Origin: Xestospongia bergquistia
Lineage: Eukaryota > Porifera > Demospongiae > Haplosclerida > Petrosiidae
DNA: 64,000 nt
Assembly: GCA_963965975.1 (NCBI GenBank)
Contig: OZ014416.1
Coordinates: forward strand, 1,922,001-1,986,000
Direction of reading: 5' to 3'
Positions 1-14,900 of this stretch are shown in pieces. Below the pieces are notes generated by a model. That model worked only from the letters and a program-made list of their open reading frames with translations, was not told the DNA's origin and searched no databases. The translations under genes and the position numbers were made by a program. Every line of letters begins with the position of its first letter. The first letter of the stretch is position 1.

Positions 1-3000
1 GATCAGTTGTTGATGGCACTGACGAAGATGACTCCAATTGACAGGGAAGAGCTAGCATTGGCAAAGTATAGAACTCATCTTCAAGTTTGTACACAGCTGA
101 AACTATTTCTTGGTTACCATAATCCACAAAGAATACAGGAATACCCTGTGAAGTTCTGGGACCCAGTACTATAGCTCTGTACCATAGATTGTCCAAAGAA
201 TACTTGGCACAACAGGCTTGACCGGTTTGTGGTGATGACAAAACTAGGTCTGCAGTAAGATTGCCACACGCTTCTTCTAAACGTTCCGACATTGCTTCTA
301 GCTCAACTGAACGTCCAGCTGGTTGAATCCAAAATGTTTTCACATTGCAATTTTCTTCTTCATATGAGATAAACACAGAGAGAGCTTCACCTTCTTTAAC
401 AACATAAGGTTTTAAACCACTAGCTGACAAAATAGTTGCAATATTATCAGGATGATCGATCTCAATTTTTGGATCTGACAACGACTGGACTTTAGTGGAG
501 TCTTGTCTTAAAGAGGTGTGGTCTGGAGAGGAAATGCTTGGTAAGGAGGAGACAGAGTTGGATTTTGAACGAAGAAACAAGCCTACATTGAGGGCCCATT
601 GTTCTACATCTCGACTATCTTCAGTAAGTGTCATGTTAACAAAATGTTTTCCGTTTGGTTCACATCGGAGCACTTTCAATGCACATGCAGCACCAACCAC
701 TTCAGATTCTAATGCTTCAAAAGCACCTGGGGAAGGTTTGTAACCTTCTACACCTTCCAGCTGACAACAAACAGCTTGAGAAGGATATGTTAGCACTGAT
801 GAGGGAATAGGACATAGTCTAGAGGGGGACACAGCTTCTTGGTTCCCAAAGTCAATGTAAAATACTTCAACAAGATTCTCTATGATGTCTAAGATCTTAG
901 CACGATACCAACAGTTGTCAACAGTGAATTGACCCAGAACATACAACCCTCTTTGTAAATCAGACATCTTGAAATTAGAACTGGGAGGAGTTGCCATGAT
1001 ATTTTCTATTGCTGTGGTGATTTCCTCCAACTGGCTCTCTTTGGTAAGCAATTGGCAAAATAGTTGATATGTTGGTGACACAGCAGTTATGTATGCCTGC
1101 TCTTCTTGGCCCGGTAAAAGTAGAATGGGTGGGGCAGAGGGTGTGGTCATAGAGGATTGCCTTGACGACCTGGTTGAGGTGGTTTTAGAGGTAGAGGGAC
1201 TTAAACTGGCTGGAGGTGTGACAATATCTGAGCTTCTTTTACTTGTATTGTTAGAAATTGATTTTGAGATTAACAAATCAGACAGGTTTTGGCGCAAAAC
1301 AATATTGACTTCATATTTGTTGTCATGGAGATGATTCAAAAATGTCACCTCGACCTCTTGCTCTAAAGTAGTGCGCTGCATTTCAGAGATACTGTCCAAG
1401 AAAGCATCTCCTGGTTCACAATCAAAACCAGAGAGAGAGCATTCGATAGCCTGAGCTGGTAAAGACATAAACTGCTTGTCTAGAACAAAAATCTCTTCAA
1501 CTGGTACAACAAAAGTGTAGCCATAATCAATACAAAATACTTTGACTTGAGTGCTACTGGTAATTTCTGTTATCAGGCAACGATAGTAGTAGATATCATT
1601 ACAACCAGGAGCTGAACAATAGGTCTTTACAATTGGAGAATGATAGGGTTCTCGCTTACTACTCTCTTGATTGTAGTATCGAAACATATTATTCTTTAAT
1701 TCTTTAAGCTGTTTCTGATGAAGAAGGGGCTGAACAAAGAACTGTGAAGGTGATATTATACATGATACAAAGCCCACCATAGCTGTATTAAATGAAGGAT
1801 GAAACCAGTCAATGATGGAATCTTTTGGAAACTTCAAGAAACTTTGATCTTTATCGTTAACACTTTGACCTTTGTTACTAGAACTTTGATCTTTCCTGAT
1901 GGGACTCTGACCTTTGCTTTTAGGGCTTGCTCCCTTGCTAGATGACTTATTACTTTGTGGACTAATTCTCATTCCATCTTGTTTAGGACTCATTTCTGAG
2001 TCTCGTGATGGTTTTCTATTCTCGTTGCTCTTCTGTGACCTTGGACTAGATCTACTGCTACTACCTGACTTTGGACTCTTCCTAGTATTATTATGTCTTG
2101 GAGGTGTTTGGTGACACTCATTTGAACTTGTTCTTTGATAAATGATTCCTGCATTTTTAGACTGGGATTGGAATTTACATGCTAACATCTTAGACACAAG
2201 TTGGTCTGCTTGAGAATCAAATAATTGGCAAGGAATTGGAGGTGTGTCCAAGCCAGCCATGGACACAGCAAATCTGGCCTGAAAAATATTATCAAGGCAA
2301 ATTTCTGTAAAAGTTGCTGCCACTTCAGAGTTAGAAGCCAGTTCAGGTGGTAGTCCATCCAATGTACATTGGACAGCTTGATTAGGGAGAGATAAAAATT
2401 CTGACGTAAGTTCTCTAGTAGCAGAGAGAGGGACAACCTCTGAGTTGCCATAGTCAACAAAAATTACTTCTACTTGCTGGTCAGCAAAAACTTTGATTAT
2501 TTTCGCTCGATACCATTGGTGATCTTGGCTAAAGAGTGCAGCACAAAAGGCACCTATAACAGGTTTGACTGGGTCTATGGAAGTTTCAGAATTCTGGTAA
2601 TGCTGGCACATTTGAGATATAAGAAAGTCAATTGCACTAGAATAATCCATGAGCTGACAAGAGAAGTTATTGGGTGATTCAATGAAACACACGACAATTG
2701 TCATGTCCTTATCAGTAGGCACAGACATTGAGGGTATCACAGATGTAAGCTTGGTTTCTGGGTGTGGCTGACCTGTAGAAGGTAATTTTTTGATAGACAT
2801 TGGAGACTTCAATTGGGTTAGTGGTGATTTCGGTTGAGTTGTGGTAGGAGACATAGACTTAAGATTGTTCAAGATATCAAATCCATTTTTGAACAGCTGG
2901 ACTGCATATTTTTTAACTCCTTCTTTATTTGCTGGATAAATGACTTTCTTTACAACACATTCCACTTCTTGATCAGTTACCATCTCAGAGAAGGACTCAA

Positions 3001-4825
3001 TCACAGCATCATCTTTGGCATAAATGTCTGACACACCATCCAGACAACACTGGAAGGATTGTATAGGTAGATGAAGAAAACCCTCTGGAATAGCCAATAA
3101 CTTATGAATATTCACTAATTCTGTATTCCCATAATCAACATAGACCACACCCCACTGATTATCAGGACCTTGGGGTGGTATCATGGCAGCACGATACCAA
3201 GTTTTATCTTCAGAAAACTTGGAAAGAACTGGCAAACCATGTAGTGTATAATTAATGGGTTGTGTACTATTTGATGAACAATGTTGATCAATAAGATGCA
3301 TTAGTTTGGTTAACTGGTCAGACTGGTCTAGTAATTGACAATAAAACTCGTCAAGTGAGTTTATGAACACAACATTCACAGGAATGGGCCTGCCTTGGGG
3401 TATGTTGGGTTCAATGAAGGAGTGTTTTTTAAGTTGTTTTGACTTTACTTCTGTATCTCTCTCAGGTGTTCCCTGATTATTAGTAGAGTGTCCAGACCCC
3501 TTAGATTTAGAGTTGGATGATTTCAAATTAATGGCATATCCTTCCTCAATTAACACCTGAGCTAAGTCACATCCTAGCGCTGTATCTTTAAGACAAGCAG
3601 CTGGGTAGCCATCATCATCAAGTCCCTTCACTTGACAGGTCAGTTCTTGATTATCATAGAGCTCTTCAAATCGAACAATAGCATCACGTGACCACACTTC
3701 CTCACTGGGTGCTATTCCATACATAGAGAAACTAATGGCTTGAGCTGGAAGTGTAAAGAAAGAAGGTGGAAGAGAATAAATAGCTGAGAGTGAGAGGCTC
3801 TCAGTGTTACCAAAATCAACAAACAATACCGACACTATTCCAGCTGCCATGTTAACTTCTTGAATAGCTCCTCGGCACCAGTTACCATCAGCTTCATATA
3901 AAATGCAACATGGTTGGTCATAGGCTAATGGAGATGACAGCCCAGGATCTTCTGTTATCAATATTGAGCCTTGTGTTGTCATGTGATTTTGAAGTTGAAA
4001 CACCATGGCTTCAAATTCATGGGTATGGTCAGCTAATTGACACCAGACAACAGCAGGAGATTCTGCATATGAAATATAAACCTTGTAACTCTGGCCAACT
4101 TCTAAAGAGAGATACTGATATTTATTGGTAGTGGGTGTGGCTTGTGACATGGGACTTGCCCCTGTGACTGCCTCTTGTTTTGTGGTAGTAGAGACATGAG
4201 TATCTTGTGAGGGGTATGATCCTAATTCCATGGCAACCAATTCATCTGTAACAGTATATTGGTCATCTGAATCTTCCCAGAACAGTTTTGTAATGTAACA
4301 AGGGACATTGAAGTGTGTGAGAGTGGTATATAAATCTGATGCTTTACTCATGAAAATGGCTGGTAGCTCTTGATTCAGAATATTATCAGACAAGGCTTGA
4401 GTCAACTTGCTTTTCTCCACCCCTTTATTAGGAACAAAATTAGCTAGTTGACATTGGATAGCTTGGTATGGCATCTTGAAAAATTCTGGAAGAGGTGGCA
4501 ACAAACGTGAGAGTGGTACACTACACTCAATGTTCCCATAGTCAATATAATAAACAGTACAATTAGTTTCAGAGTCTGACTTGATTACCAAAGCACGATA
4601 CCAAGTATTGTCTGATAAAGAAAGGGCACAACAATGGCCTCCAGGTGTAGGAAAAAACCCTCGACCGATTCCTGGGTTGTTTTGAACAAGGTGAGCAATT
4701 TGTTCAGACAAGTCTGGTAAACTATAGGCATCGGGAGTGTCTAGTTGAATGAAAAATTGTCCATCAGATGTAACAGTAGTCACAAAGACTTTCTGTTTAA
4801 CTCCTAAACATACAGCCTCCACCAT
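1..4825 (-). CDS. Multi-Tudor-domain protein (TDRD/Tudor-like), C-terminus beyond the left edge
   Basis: One uninterrupted frame of about 1,608 codons runs from an ATG at 4825 to the window edge without a stop. It holds seven extended Tudor domains, each with the W-Y-R-A strand followed by the I/V-D-Y/F-G-N-x-E core. The cores lie near 4531-4545 (IDYGNIE), 3805-3820 (FVDFGNTE), 3125-3142 (YVDYGNTE), 2443-2460 (FVDYGNSE), 1513-1530 (CIDYGYTF), 843-860 (YIDFGNQE) and 115-130 (FVDYGNQE). A Ser/Lys-rich linker rich in SPK motifs separates domains 4 and 5 (about 1840-2110). The family binds symmetrically dimethylated arginine on PIWI proteins in germ granules and supports piRNA pathways; that role is inferred. 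The acceptor is within ctagag, a few bases before the ATG, so an upstream exon is probably non-coding. No kinase, RNA-binding or MYND module is visible. Exact orthology (TDRD1, TDRD6 or Tudor) is unresolved. Confidence 0.85.
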   Translation of the reverse strand, partial: MVEAVCLGVKQKVFVTTVTSDGQFFIQLDTPDAYSLPDLSEQIAHLVQNNPGIGRGFFPTPGGHCCALSLSDNTWYRALVIKSDSETNCTVYYIDYGNIECSVPLSRLLPPLPEFFKMPYQAIQCQLANFVPNKGVEKSKLTQALSDNILNQELPAIFMSKASDLYTTLTHFNVPCYITKLFWEDSDDQYTVTDELVAMELGSYPSQDTHVSTTTKQEAVTGASPMSQATPTTNKYQYLSLEVGQSYKVYISYAESPAVVWCQLADHTHEFEAMVFQLQNHMTTQGSILITEDPGLSSPLAYDQPCCILYEADGNWCRGAIQEVNMAAGIVSVLFVDFGNTESLSLSAIYSLPPSFFTLPAQAISFSMYGIAPSEEVWSRDAIVRFEELYDNQELTCQVKGLDDDGYPAACLKDTALGCDLAQVLIEEGYAINLKSSNSKSKGSGHSTNNQGTPERDTEVKSKQLKKHSFIEPNIPQGRPIPVNVVFINSLDEFYCQLLDQSDQLTKLMHLIDQHCSSNSTQPINYTLHGLPVLSKFSEDKTWYRAAMIPPQGPDNQWGVVYVDYGNTELVNIHKLLAIPEGFLHLPIQSFQCCLDGVSDIYAKDDAVIESFSEMVTDQEVECVVKKVIYPANKEGVKKYAVQLFKNGFDILNNLKSMSPTTTQPKSPLTQLKSPMSIKKLPSTGQPHPETKLTSVIPSMSVPTDKDMTIVVCFIESPNNFSCQLMDYSSAIDFLISQMCQHYQNSETSIDPVKPVIGAFCAALFSQDHQWYRAKIIKVFADQQVEVIFVDYGNSEVVPLSATRELTSEFLSLPNQAVQCTLDGLPPELASNSEVAATFTEICLDNIFQARFAVSMAGLDTPPIPCQLFDSQADQLVSKMLACKFQSQSKNAGIIYQRTSSNECHQTPPRHNNTRKSPKSGSSSRSSPRSQKSNENRKPSRDSEMSPKQDGMRISPQSNKSSSKGASPKSKGQSPIRKDQSSSNKGQSVNDKDQSFLKFPKDSIIDWFHPSFNTAMVGFVSCIISPSQFFVQPLLHQKQLKELKNNMFRYYNQESSKREPYHSPIVKTYCSAPGCNDIYYYRCLITEITSSTQVKVFCIDYGYTFVVPVEEIFVLDKQFMSLPAQAIECSLSGFDCEPGDAFLDSISEMQRTTLEQEVEVTFLNHLHDNKYEVNIVLRQNLSDLLISKSISNNTSKRSSDIVTPPASLSPSTSKTTSTRSSRQSSMTTPSAPPILLLPGQEEQAYITAVSPTYQLFCQLLTKESQLEEITTAIENIMATPPSSNFKMSDLQRGLYVLGQFTVDNCWYRAKILDIIENLVEVFYIDFGNQEAVSPSRLCPIPSSVLTYPSQAVCCQLEGVEGYKPSPGAFEALESEVVGAACALKVLRCEPNGKHFVNMTLTEDSRDVEQWALNVGLFLRSKSNSVSSLPSISSPDHTSLRQDSTKVQSLSDPKIEIDHPDNIATILSASGLKPYVVKEGEALSVFISYEEENCNVKTFWIQPAGRSVELEAMSERLEEACGNLTADLVLSSPQTGQACCAKYSLDNLWYRAIVLGPRTSQGIPVFFVDYGNQEIVSAVYKLEDEFYTLPMLALPCQLESSSSVPSTTD

Positions 4826-6004
4826 AACAGCTCTAGAACACAGAACAACATGATTAAGTTATGATGTAAACACTATATGTTTATTCATTGGTGCATTCTT
4901 AGCATTCTGATAGTCACAACTACAATATAAAATTACAGACTAATTGTATTTAGAGTAATAATTATATTACTATAATAGATGTAGTATATAAAATAGAATT
5001 AAAATAGCTGTGATGTAATCAATTTTATTTATTAGTAATGAAATTATAACTTTCTAAGAAATAGTTGTTATTGTTGATTACTTACTTGTTGTTATGGCAG
5101 TTGAGTTAGTACTACCACACCCACTGTTAAAGAGCAATGAAATTGCTCACAAGATACAGTTACTTTTTCTGTTCTATGTTGAGGAGAAGGACGAGTGTAA
5201 AAGATATAAGCAATATCTTATAATATTAAATATTTAACTAACCAAAATAATAATATTTATTAAAATAAACTGACCTGAATGTAATTGCTAGAGGTTCATA
5301 CAAACACCAGTTGTGTTAGTTCCTATAACAACAATATACTGTTATAATATATAATATTAACGCAATAATACAGTATTGTAATTAAGAACACCTGTCAGTC
5401 AACCCTTACAAACGACAGCTGCATGCTGTTTCATAGCAGCCACTTCATAGGACAACTATTATTGGAGCCTAAACTCTGTAATACAACTCACCTTAAACAC
5501 AGTAATTATACACAAAGGTCATCATCACCTGTACCCATAGTAACTTTATAATGCTCCATGAGGTCAGTGAATAGGTTGTTATCTACTTTTAACACAATTC
5601 TTTAGCTTTTGAAGTATTAATTAAAGCTTATTAGAGAACTTGGACACTACACAGTTTAATATTTATGCTACAGGTCAGATGGAGCTTAAAGTCCCACCCC
5701 TTTAAGCTTAATAGACACTCGTACCTTTCACAGATTTCTTTGCAGGTAGAGAGTTATCCTTAGATTTGTATAGTTTTGTGATTTCAACAACGTGGTCTCT
5801 CTTCGTTAGTCGAGCACAAAAAAGACAGGTCGTCAAATCACATGAAAGTCCACGCAGCTAAACTGAGCATGCGCAGACAGCAAATTTCACCGCGAAGAGT
5901 TTTGATAACAAAACCACAAATCATTATCATCTTATGTTCTAAGTAAACTCAAATGTTAGTTTAAAATTTACTGCTTTGATTTTAAGAAAATGAAACTGAT
6001 TATG
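4826..6004. other. 5' region of the Tudor gene and gap to EXOG
   Basis: No coding exon can be defended here. On the minus strand a stretch ending in a good donor at 5725/5724 (AAAG|gtacga) looks like a 5' non-coding exon (about 5725-5880). The only ATGs in it open very short frames. It would splice over roughly 0.9 kb to the Tudor coding exon. The remainder is AT-rich and shows nothing recognisable. Confidence 0.4.
5867..5875. promoter_or_regulatory. NRF1-like GCATGCGCA site
   Basis: The sequence tgagcatgcgcaga contains the palindromic half of the NRF1 consensus, a common core-promoter element in animals. It lies just upstream of the proposed 5' exon of the Tudor gene. Function is inferred from position and motif only. 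Confidence 0.35.
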
Positions 6005-7961
6005 TCAAATTATTTTCTTTTTCAATTCATCAAGCTTCATTGAGTATGTTTCTTGTAAATATTTATCAGGTTCAAGTCCTTTAGATTGTAACTCTGTCCA
6101 TAATTGTTCTACATTCTGTACACTATCAGCTCTTCTTATCCTTTATTAATTGAATGGATCAATTTTTATTCAATTACTATAATTTTGACTAACTTTTGCG
6201 CAAAACGATAGAGGTTAACTTTCTCTTGTGACATTAATTTACAACCTTCATTCTCACAAAGGTCTAAAACCTATAGTAGCCAATATAATAGATCCAGCTT
6301 GTATTAATGCAAATTATATCAATATATTCTTTATAAAACATTATAATAGAATAAAGAATAAATTTGTATTTATATCGAGTTGATATGACAAACTGACCTT
6401 ATGCAGTTGAAGTAGTGGGAAATATTGCGTACCAGAATGTCTCTCAATAGTTTGAAGGGGAACCTGAAAATCTGTCAATGGTATCTCCTCTTTGATAGGA
6501 CTGTTTGGTACAATAAATGATCCTATAAATCAAGGAGAACATCGGCATTATTTAACTATATAAGTAACTACTATAATTTATAGCTATGTACTATAAAGTA
6601 AGTAATATGTACACAATTTACTTTCAAAAATGAACTCTAACAATTCCCATAACAAAAATAATAGCAAAATTGTTAGTAAATTTTTAGGATATCCAGGACT
6701 ACATTGATTACAGTCTTGATATTGTACTATGACATTTAAGGATATTAAATACCTAATAAAGGAGGTTGTTCATCTTCCTGCTCAGCTAAAATGATCTTAA
6801 ACAAATGTGTTGGTACACTGACATTATTGTCTCCAATAACCTATTAATAAAATTAATACAGCTGTTATAATAATTCAATTATATCTCTATCATAGCTGTT
6901 ATAATAATTCAATTATATCTCTATCATACCTGATATTTAATTGTTTTCTTTTCGCTTTCTTCTGGTAAGAACAAAGGACCAGATATTACTAACACATCAT
7001 ATCTCTTTGCTAAGCGTCGACAATAGGACTCAATCCTGTACCAATAACTATATTGGAAAAGAAATACACCTAATGTAGTTACATTATATAATGTATTATG
7101 TATATAGACATGAGATGGAAAATAATACATTAAGTGAAACAAACCAACTTAGAGTTATTGTCCAGATCTTGCGGTAATATATTAGTTAAATAAAAAGTAT
7201 CATCCATACTTTCTTGACAATGTTTATAGTTGCCTGCGGCAGCCATATGGCCTCGACTCCACCCACTTTCAAGATAGTCTGCATTTGTTGCTGAAAATTG
7301 CAAAGGAAGAGTTTCATCAGGCTAAAATAGAAAGATTTTGTTAAGTTTGTCAAGTAGTCTTTTTAATACATTGAGCAATAGTTGAATATTTTAAATTATA
7401 TTATTGTAATCATTGATTCATGAATAGTAAATCTCCAGTTACTTCCTCTATGAGACTAACACCCATTTCAAATGTATCATATAAGAGCAATGATATACAG
7501 GCTACAATTAAAATTAGCAGCGAACCCAAATTCTATTGCCTGTCTGATGATTTAGGTCTATGCATAGAGATAGATATTAGTATGTACCTGAAATATTGAC
7601 TTATTTCTATTAGCTTTCACTTCATTATTCTTTGTTAGTTTCTCTATTGTCCATAATGGTATTCGTTTAGCTCGGTCATATTCAAGACAATGAGATTTAT
7701 AAAAATGGAGGGAAAGGGATGATACAGGCTGACCATATCTAACAGAATATAATACATAATAAGAATATATTGTTATATGGAAGCTAATTCTTACTTAAAG
7801 AGGTTATCTTCTAGCTCTTTTTTCTTCTTCTCATAATCGTCAGATAAATTAGCAAAAGTATCATTTCTTTCAACCTTTTCTTGTCTAGAGCTATTTAGAC
7901 CCCAATACGCGCCAGCTGCTCCAGCTACAAGTCCAACCGAAAACCCAATAACTCTCTTCAT
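6005..7961 (-). CDS. EXOG: EXOG, mitochondrial DNA/RNA non-specific endo/exonuclease
   Basis: Eight exons (7795-7961, 7588-7738, 7149-7321, 6930-7035, 6753-6840, 6398-6522, 6194-6270, 6005-6140) join in phase to a 340-residue protein, near the usual EXOG length. The N-terminus (MKRVIGFSVGLVAGAAGAYW) is a hydrophobic, glycine/alanine-rich mitochondrial anchor. The beta-beta-alpha-metal nuclease core has the S-R-G-H-M motif with the catalytic His (exon 3), followed by the metal-binding Asn in LTNILPQ. The variant SRGHM, rather than the DRGH of EndoG, and the C-terminal extension after LQTIERHSG point to EXOG. EXOG acts at the inner membrane in mitochondrial DNA repair and primer removal (family knowledge). 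Intron 7 is only 53 bases. The gene is divergent from PPP1R42. Confidence 0.9.
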
Positions 7962-8077
7962 GGCACCACGTGGGTTAGACCTATTAGGTTAATAATTTGG
8001 TTGCCATGGTGATTAAGTAGTTCGATACAAATTTAATTTTTTTTGCATGTGACCTTTTCTTTTAGTTTATTCAGGCT
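7962..8077. promoter_or_regulatory. Bidirectional promoter between EXOG and PPP1R42
   Basis: The two start codons are 116 bases apart on opposite strands, so the 5' UTRs and promoters must share this interval. A perfect E-box CACGTG within accacgtgggt lies at 7967-7972, a few bases from the EXOG ATG. No TATA box is clear. Confidence 0.55.
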
Positions 8078-10156
<2,079 letters not shown>

Positions 10157-10489
10157 GAAATTAGGTCTATTTCAGCTGACATGTACTTGGTCTTTTTCTC
10201 TACAATGAATCTCTCCTAGATGTAATATACAATATATCAACAGTCAGACTTCGTGCACTCTTTGTTAAAACTTTTCTGAAAAGATTTAATCTACTTGACA
10301 AAATATTTAATATTTCCAACACTACTGCGAAACTACATAATTGTGGAATAGGGCGTTACAATTAGAGCTACCACCCAACCGGGCGTGGCTAAGATCACAG
10401 AGCGCGAGCGTCTTTCAGGAAACCAAGTGTTCTACGCTTTACTGTTAACTTGCCTCGTATGTTGTTGTGACACATTTGGAGCAGGCAAA
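10157..10489. other. PPP1R42 to EndoU-1 intergenic region
   Basis: About 330 bases between the PPP1R42 stop and the EndoU-1 start. The segment near 10375-10450 is GC-richer (gggcgtggc, gagcgcgagcg) and is the likely EndoU-1 promoter. No gene is seen. Confidence 0.4.
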
Positions 10490-11889
10490 ATGGGGAATTG
10501 TTGTACATCTAGGAGTGTGTAAGATTGTCATTATTACTGTCAATTTATAATCCTTATACTGGTATACACACACACACACACACACAAATATATATATATA
10601 TATGTATGTATATCATACAATACATTTTCACTGCAGTTACACTTTGTCATTGCTAGCAGCTACAGTCTGTTGCCATATATATATAGCCAAATGAATGCAC
10701 TGTATTCAATATTCAAAACCAATTGTATATTGAACCTATTGAAGGTATTATGGTTTAGAGCAATATTCATCAAAGAAAACGATTACTAATATGAAAAAGC
10801 TTGATATGAATGCTCTGCGCATGTTATGTCTCCACTTAGTCCATACCAGAGCTCAGAACAACCTTGTTCAAATAAAATATTATCATCATAAGACTATATG
10901 TTGGGCATGACTGAAATGACCAAGAACTTTGCTGAATAGTAATGCTCATGATCATATTTATACGTAAGTCATCCAAAGAACAAGACATGGTCAAAGACCT
11001 TCTCTTTACTAGTGTTTTAGCAAGGCTCACTTTTACTTGTGAAGCTATTAGTACAATTAACTGTGCTGTGAACTTTGAATATAATCAAAAATTTCTTTAC
11101 ATGAAACTTGATACCATTGTGAGACTATGGGCTCTTGTAAGTTATACATTGGGTATGACCAAAGACTAGCTTGATCATAGCGTCAAATAATCATTTTGCA
11201 ATAGATTTAATTGTATAACACTACCTTTATAGATCTTACTCAATATCCCATTTTTTTCTAATCAGGCATGATGAATTAAGTCATATCTGCACTGAATTGT
11301 GGAAACATGATGAAAATAGACTAATTCCTGACAGGGACTATAAAATTAACTTACAAAGAAGTACGTCTAATAGTTTACATGGCCATGGTAACATAATTAC
11401 TGTGCTTAGGAAAATGACTAAACAAGTTTTTGGAGTGTTTCATTGTATCCTTAGTGCTTAGAGAACATTTCCATCCCACTTAAGATTAAATGCAAAGTCT
11501 TAAACATAAAATCATCCATCTATTCAACCTTTAGGTACTACTGAGTCATCCTTGAAACGAGACATGGCCAAAGACCCTCTCTTTAATTTTGTTGATCCTA
11601 GTGTTTTAGAAAGGCCCACTTTTAAGTCTTTCATAGCTCTTCTGGACAACTATAACCCTAGGACAGGTATAATAATGTATTGGCTATTACTACAGTGTAT
11701 GACGATGTACTCTGGAATGAACTTTGTAATGCATTTGGTTGAAGAATTACATGATTTATAGTTTATTCATAAGTCCAAGATCCTATTGGCAGTGGAAATA
11801 ATTGATAGTTTGCCATCAAAATGATTAAATTAAAATTAAAAATTGGTGTGATATACCATCGAATGACTTACAAGAGATAGCTAGTTCAA

Positions 11890-11937
<48 letters not shown>

Positions 11938-14900
11938 TGTAAAAATTGATTGGTTGATTAAAACAACATTATGGTTATATGCAGTCGCATGGATATTAAA
12001 ATAGATTGCATGATATGGTTGTTGTAAGTTGGGAATTGTACAGTTTATATACCTCAACAAATAACTTATCAACAAGGACGTGTGTGTGGTGCTCTATCAT
12101 ATAATTCTGTATTGACAGTCCATACACAAAGACGCTTTAGCATTAATTTCTTTAACTATAAGATATTAAACAGAATCTTCATTGCCCTGAGAATTTACTG
12201 CACTTGTGTCAGTTAGTATGTTATTTTAAAAATAAAACAGTGTGATGTTTTGTTTCAAAATTAGAAAATTATTGTAGTATATTAAATAAGTCATTATTTA
12301 TTAAATAACTCTTGATTTACTTCTTAAGTAAATTACAAGTTATTTAACAAATAATGAGCATTAAAAGTAAATCATAACATATTAACTGTACCATTGAATG
12401 TATTCAATTTTGACACAAACAGCACCCCATAGTTTATTGTTTAGCATCTCAAATTATGTGCAACCTAATTTACCAAGAATTAGTTAAATCAACCAATCCA
12501 TGTGTACAGTGATATATATATATATATATATGCTTATATATAGTAATGAGAACATTAGTTCTCAACAGGAAAGACTTTATTAACATGAGTAATGAATCTT
12601 TTGCATGCAAGTCACTGTTAGTTTATCACATGTAATGCAGGGGTGTAAGCATTGTGATATAATAATGAAAGAATTTAATTTGACATTTTATTTGTTGACC
12701 ATCAAACATGCTAAATTTAATTTGTCACCACTAAAACCTGCTATATAGTGTATAACTGTATATATGTACATATACATATATACATACACACGCACACACA
12801 CATATATACTGTAAATTGTGAAAAAACTTCATTAGTTTTAACTTCCTTTTTAATTTTCATTATTTTCAGCTTTTTGTGGTTATACATATATTATAATTGT
12901 GGTTCATCAGGTCAGATCATATTTTTGCTATTATAAGCAATCACAAAATTTATATACCACAAATACACAAATATTCCTAGATTTACAATACATACATATT
13001 CTTATATACATATGTATAATTAATTCTCTAAACATATCTATTACATACCATTTTTCATCCATAACAACCATTACCTTATCAAGTATCCCATAATACGCAT
13101 TTATTGCTAGGTAAACAAGAGAATATAACTCCTAAAAAACAAAGTGAAAATGAGGCCTTCATTGATGAGATTATGAAAACTGAGGTATACTGATTGTATA
13201 CATACTGTCTGAGTGTGGCATGTTAATTTATATCATAGTATTATACTAAATAAGCTTCCTCCTTCTCTATGGTAAAGTATTTAATAATGTTTAATTGAAT
13301 TGCTATTATTTTGGTACCAGCATATCTTGTGTTATTTTAATATTTACTATTTTTCATTTAATCATTCATATTGTCTTAATTTCTGTTACAATTATCATCA
13401 GGTAATGAAAAGAGCTCACAAATATCTTGTATCTCATGGTAAAAGTTCTCATGATGTGAAAAAGTTTAAAAAACAACTTCATGATATATGGTTCAAGTTA
13501 TATAGTAGGTTAGTCTGTTGTAATAATGGAAGTTGTAATAATGAAAGTAGTCACGTGATGATATGGTCTCTTTGCTTGTATGGCTTCTTATGAGTTCAAT
13601 AATACCTGTTCACAGTAGATGCTTTTTAGTGTGGAAGTGATTTTAGTATATAAATGAATATAATTCATAAGAATATATTAATTTCCTTTGTGTTGTGTAG
13701 TTACTTAGTTATTTGAAAGGGACTGATGACATTTTACTTAGAAGCATTTAATGAATAAGTGACAATAAGTGTATTTAATATATATTGTGAATGAAGTCTC
13801 TGACAGAAACATAAATTGTTGACATCAGATACCATTTCAGCATATACTTGATTGATGACATATAAGAGAGAAAAACAGCTGTCACATTTCTGTTAACAGT
13901 TTATCCTTTTCTCAGAAATAGAGATTCTATAAAAGACTCATCAGCTTTTGAACATGTATTTGTTGGGGAGATTCGAGACAGGACAGTTATTGGGTTTCAT
14001 AATTGGATTCAGTTTTATCTTCAAGAGAGAGATAGCAAAGTTAATTATTATGGCTATATTAATAATCAGGTAATATAATATATATTGTAACTGACATATA
14101 TTATACTAGTGAACATCAATACTTACCACACTAAACTAGGACAGCTACCTTTAGTAAGCTCTAGACTATGTAGTGAATATTATTAGTACTAGTGTTGTAT
14201 TTGTATGATGTAATCTCTTAGTTAACTTAGCACCGAACGTCAGCACTTATTCTCATTGAACTTGACCTGTGACAGAGACTCTAGACTAATAAACATCAGT
14301 ACTACCTACCATTAAGTGTAATTAGAGCTTACTAATAGTCTAGTTTGCTGTGGTAAGCACTGATGTTTACAAAGTCCAGAATCAGCTATCTTAAGTCATT
14401 GTTGTAAGTACTGTAGATAGACTACTATAGCAAGTACTGGTGGTTATTAGTTAACCAATGTACTTACTTCTTACAAACTAATACCAGTATGAGTATACAA
14501 TGGAATATTTTCTTATCTTCTAGCCTGATAAAGAAGGAAACAGTTGCTTGATCACTATCCAGTTTACATGGAATGAGGAGGTACTTAATATGTATTGGTT
14601 AGTCTCCATCTTGCCACATGAAAACTATTTAATAGTTACATCCCCCACTCAAGGGCTCTAATATATCTTTAAGCAGTCACTTTTGTAATTAATTTGCATG
14701 ACAAAATACTTGGACTGATGGCAACTTCATATCTTCATGGCTAATAACATTTCTGGCTATGTTGTTAAGAAAAATGTTCCATGCACAAAGTACTAACATC
14801 TTCACATTGTTTTCTGGAAAATATCTGGATAACCAAAGTTAACATTAGCTATAGTTTCATTTCTACTATTAAACCATAAGCATTAATTGCTTAAAAAACA

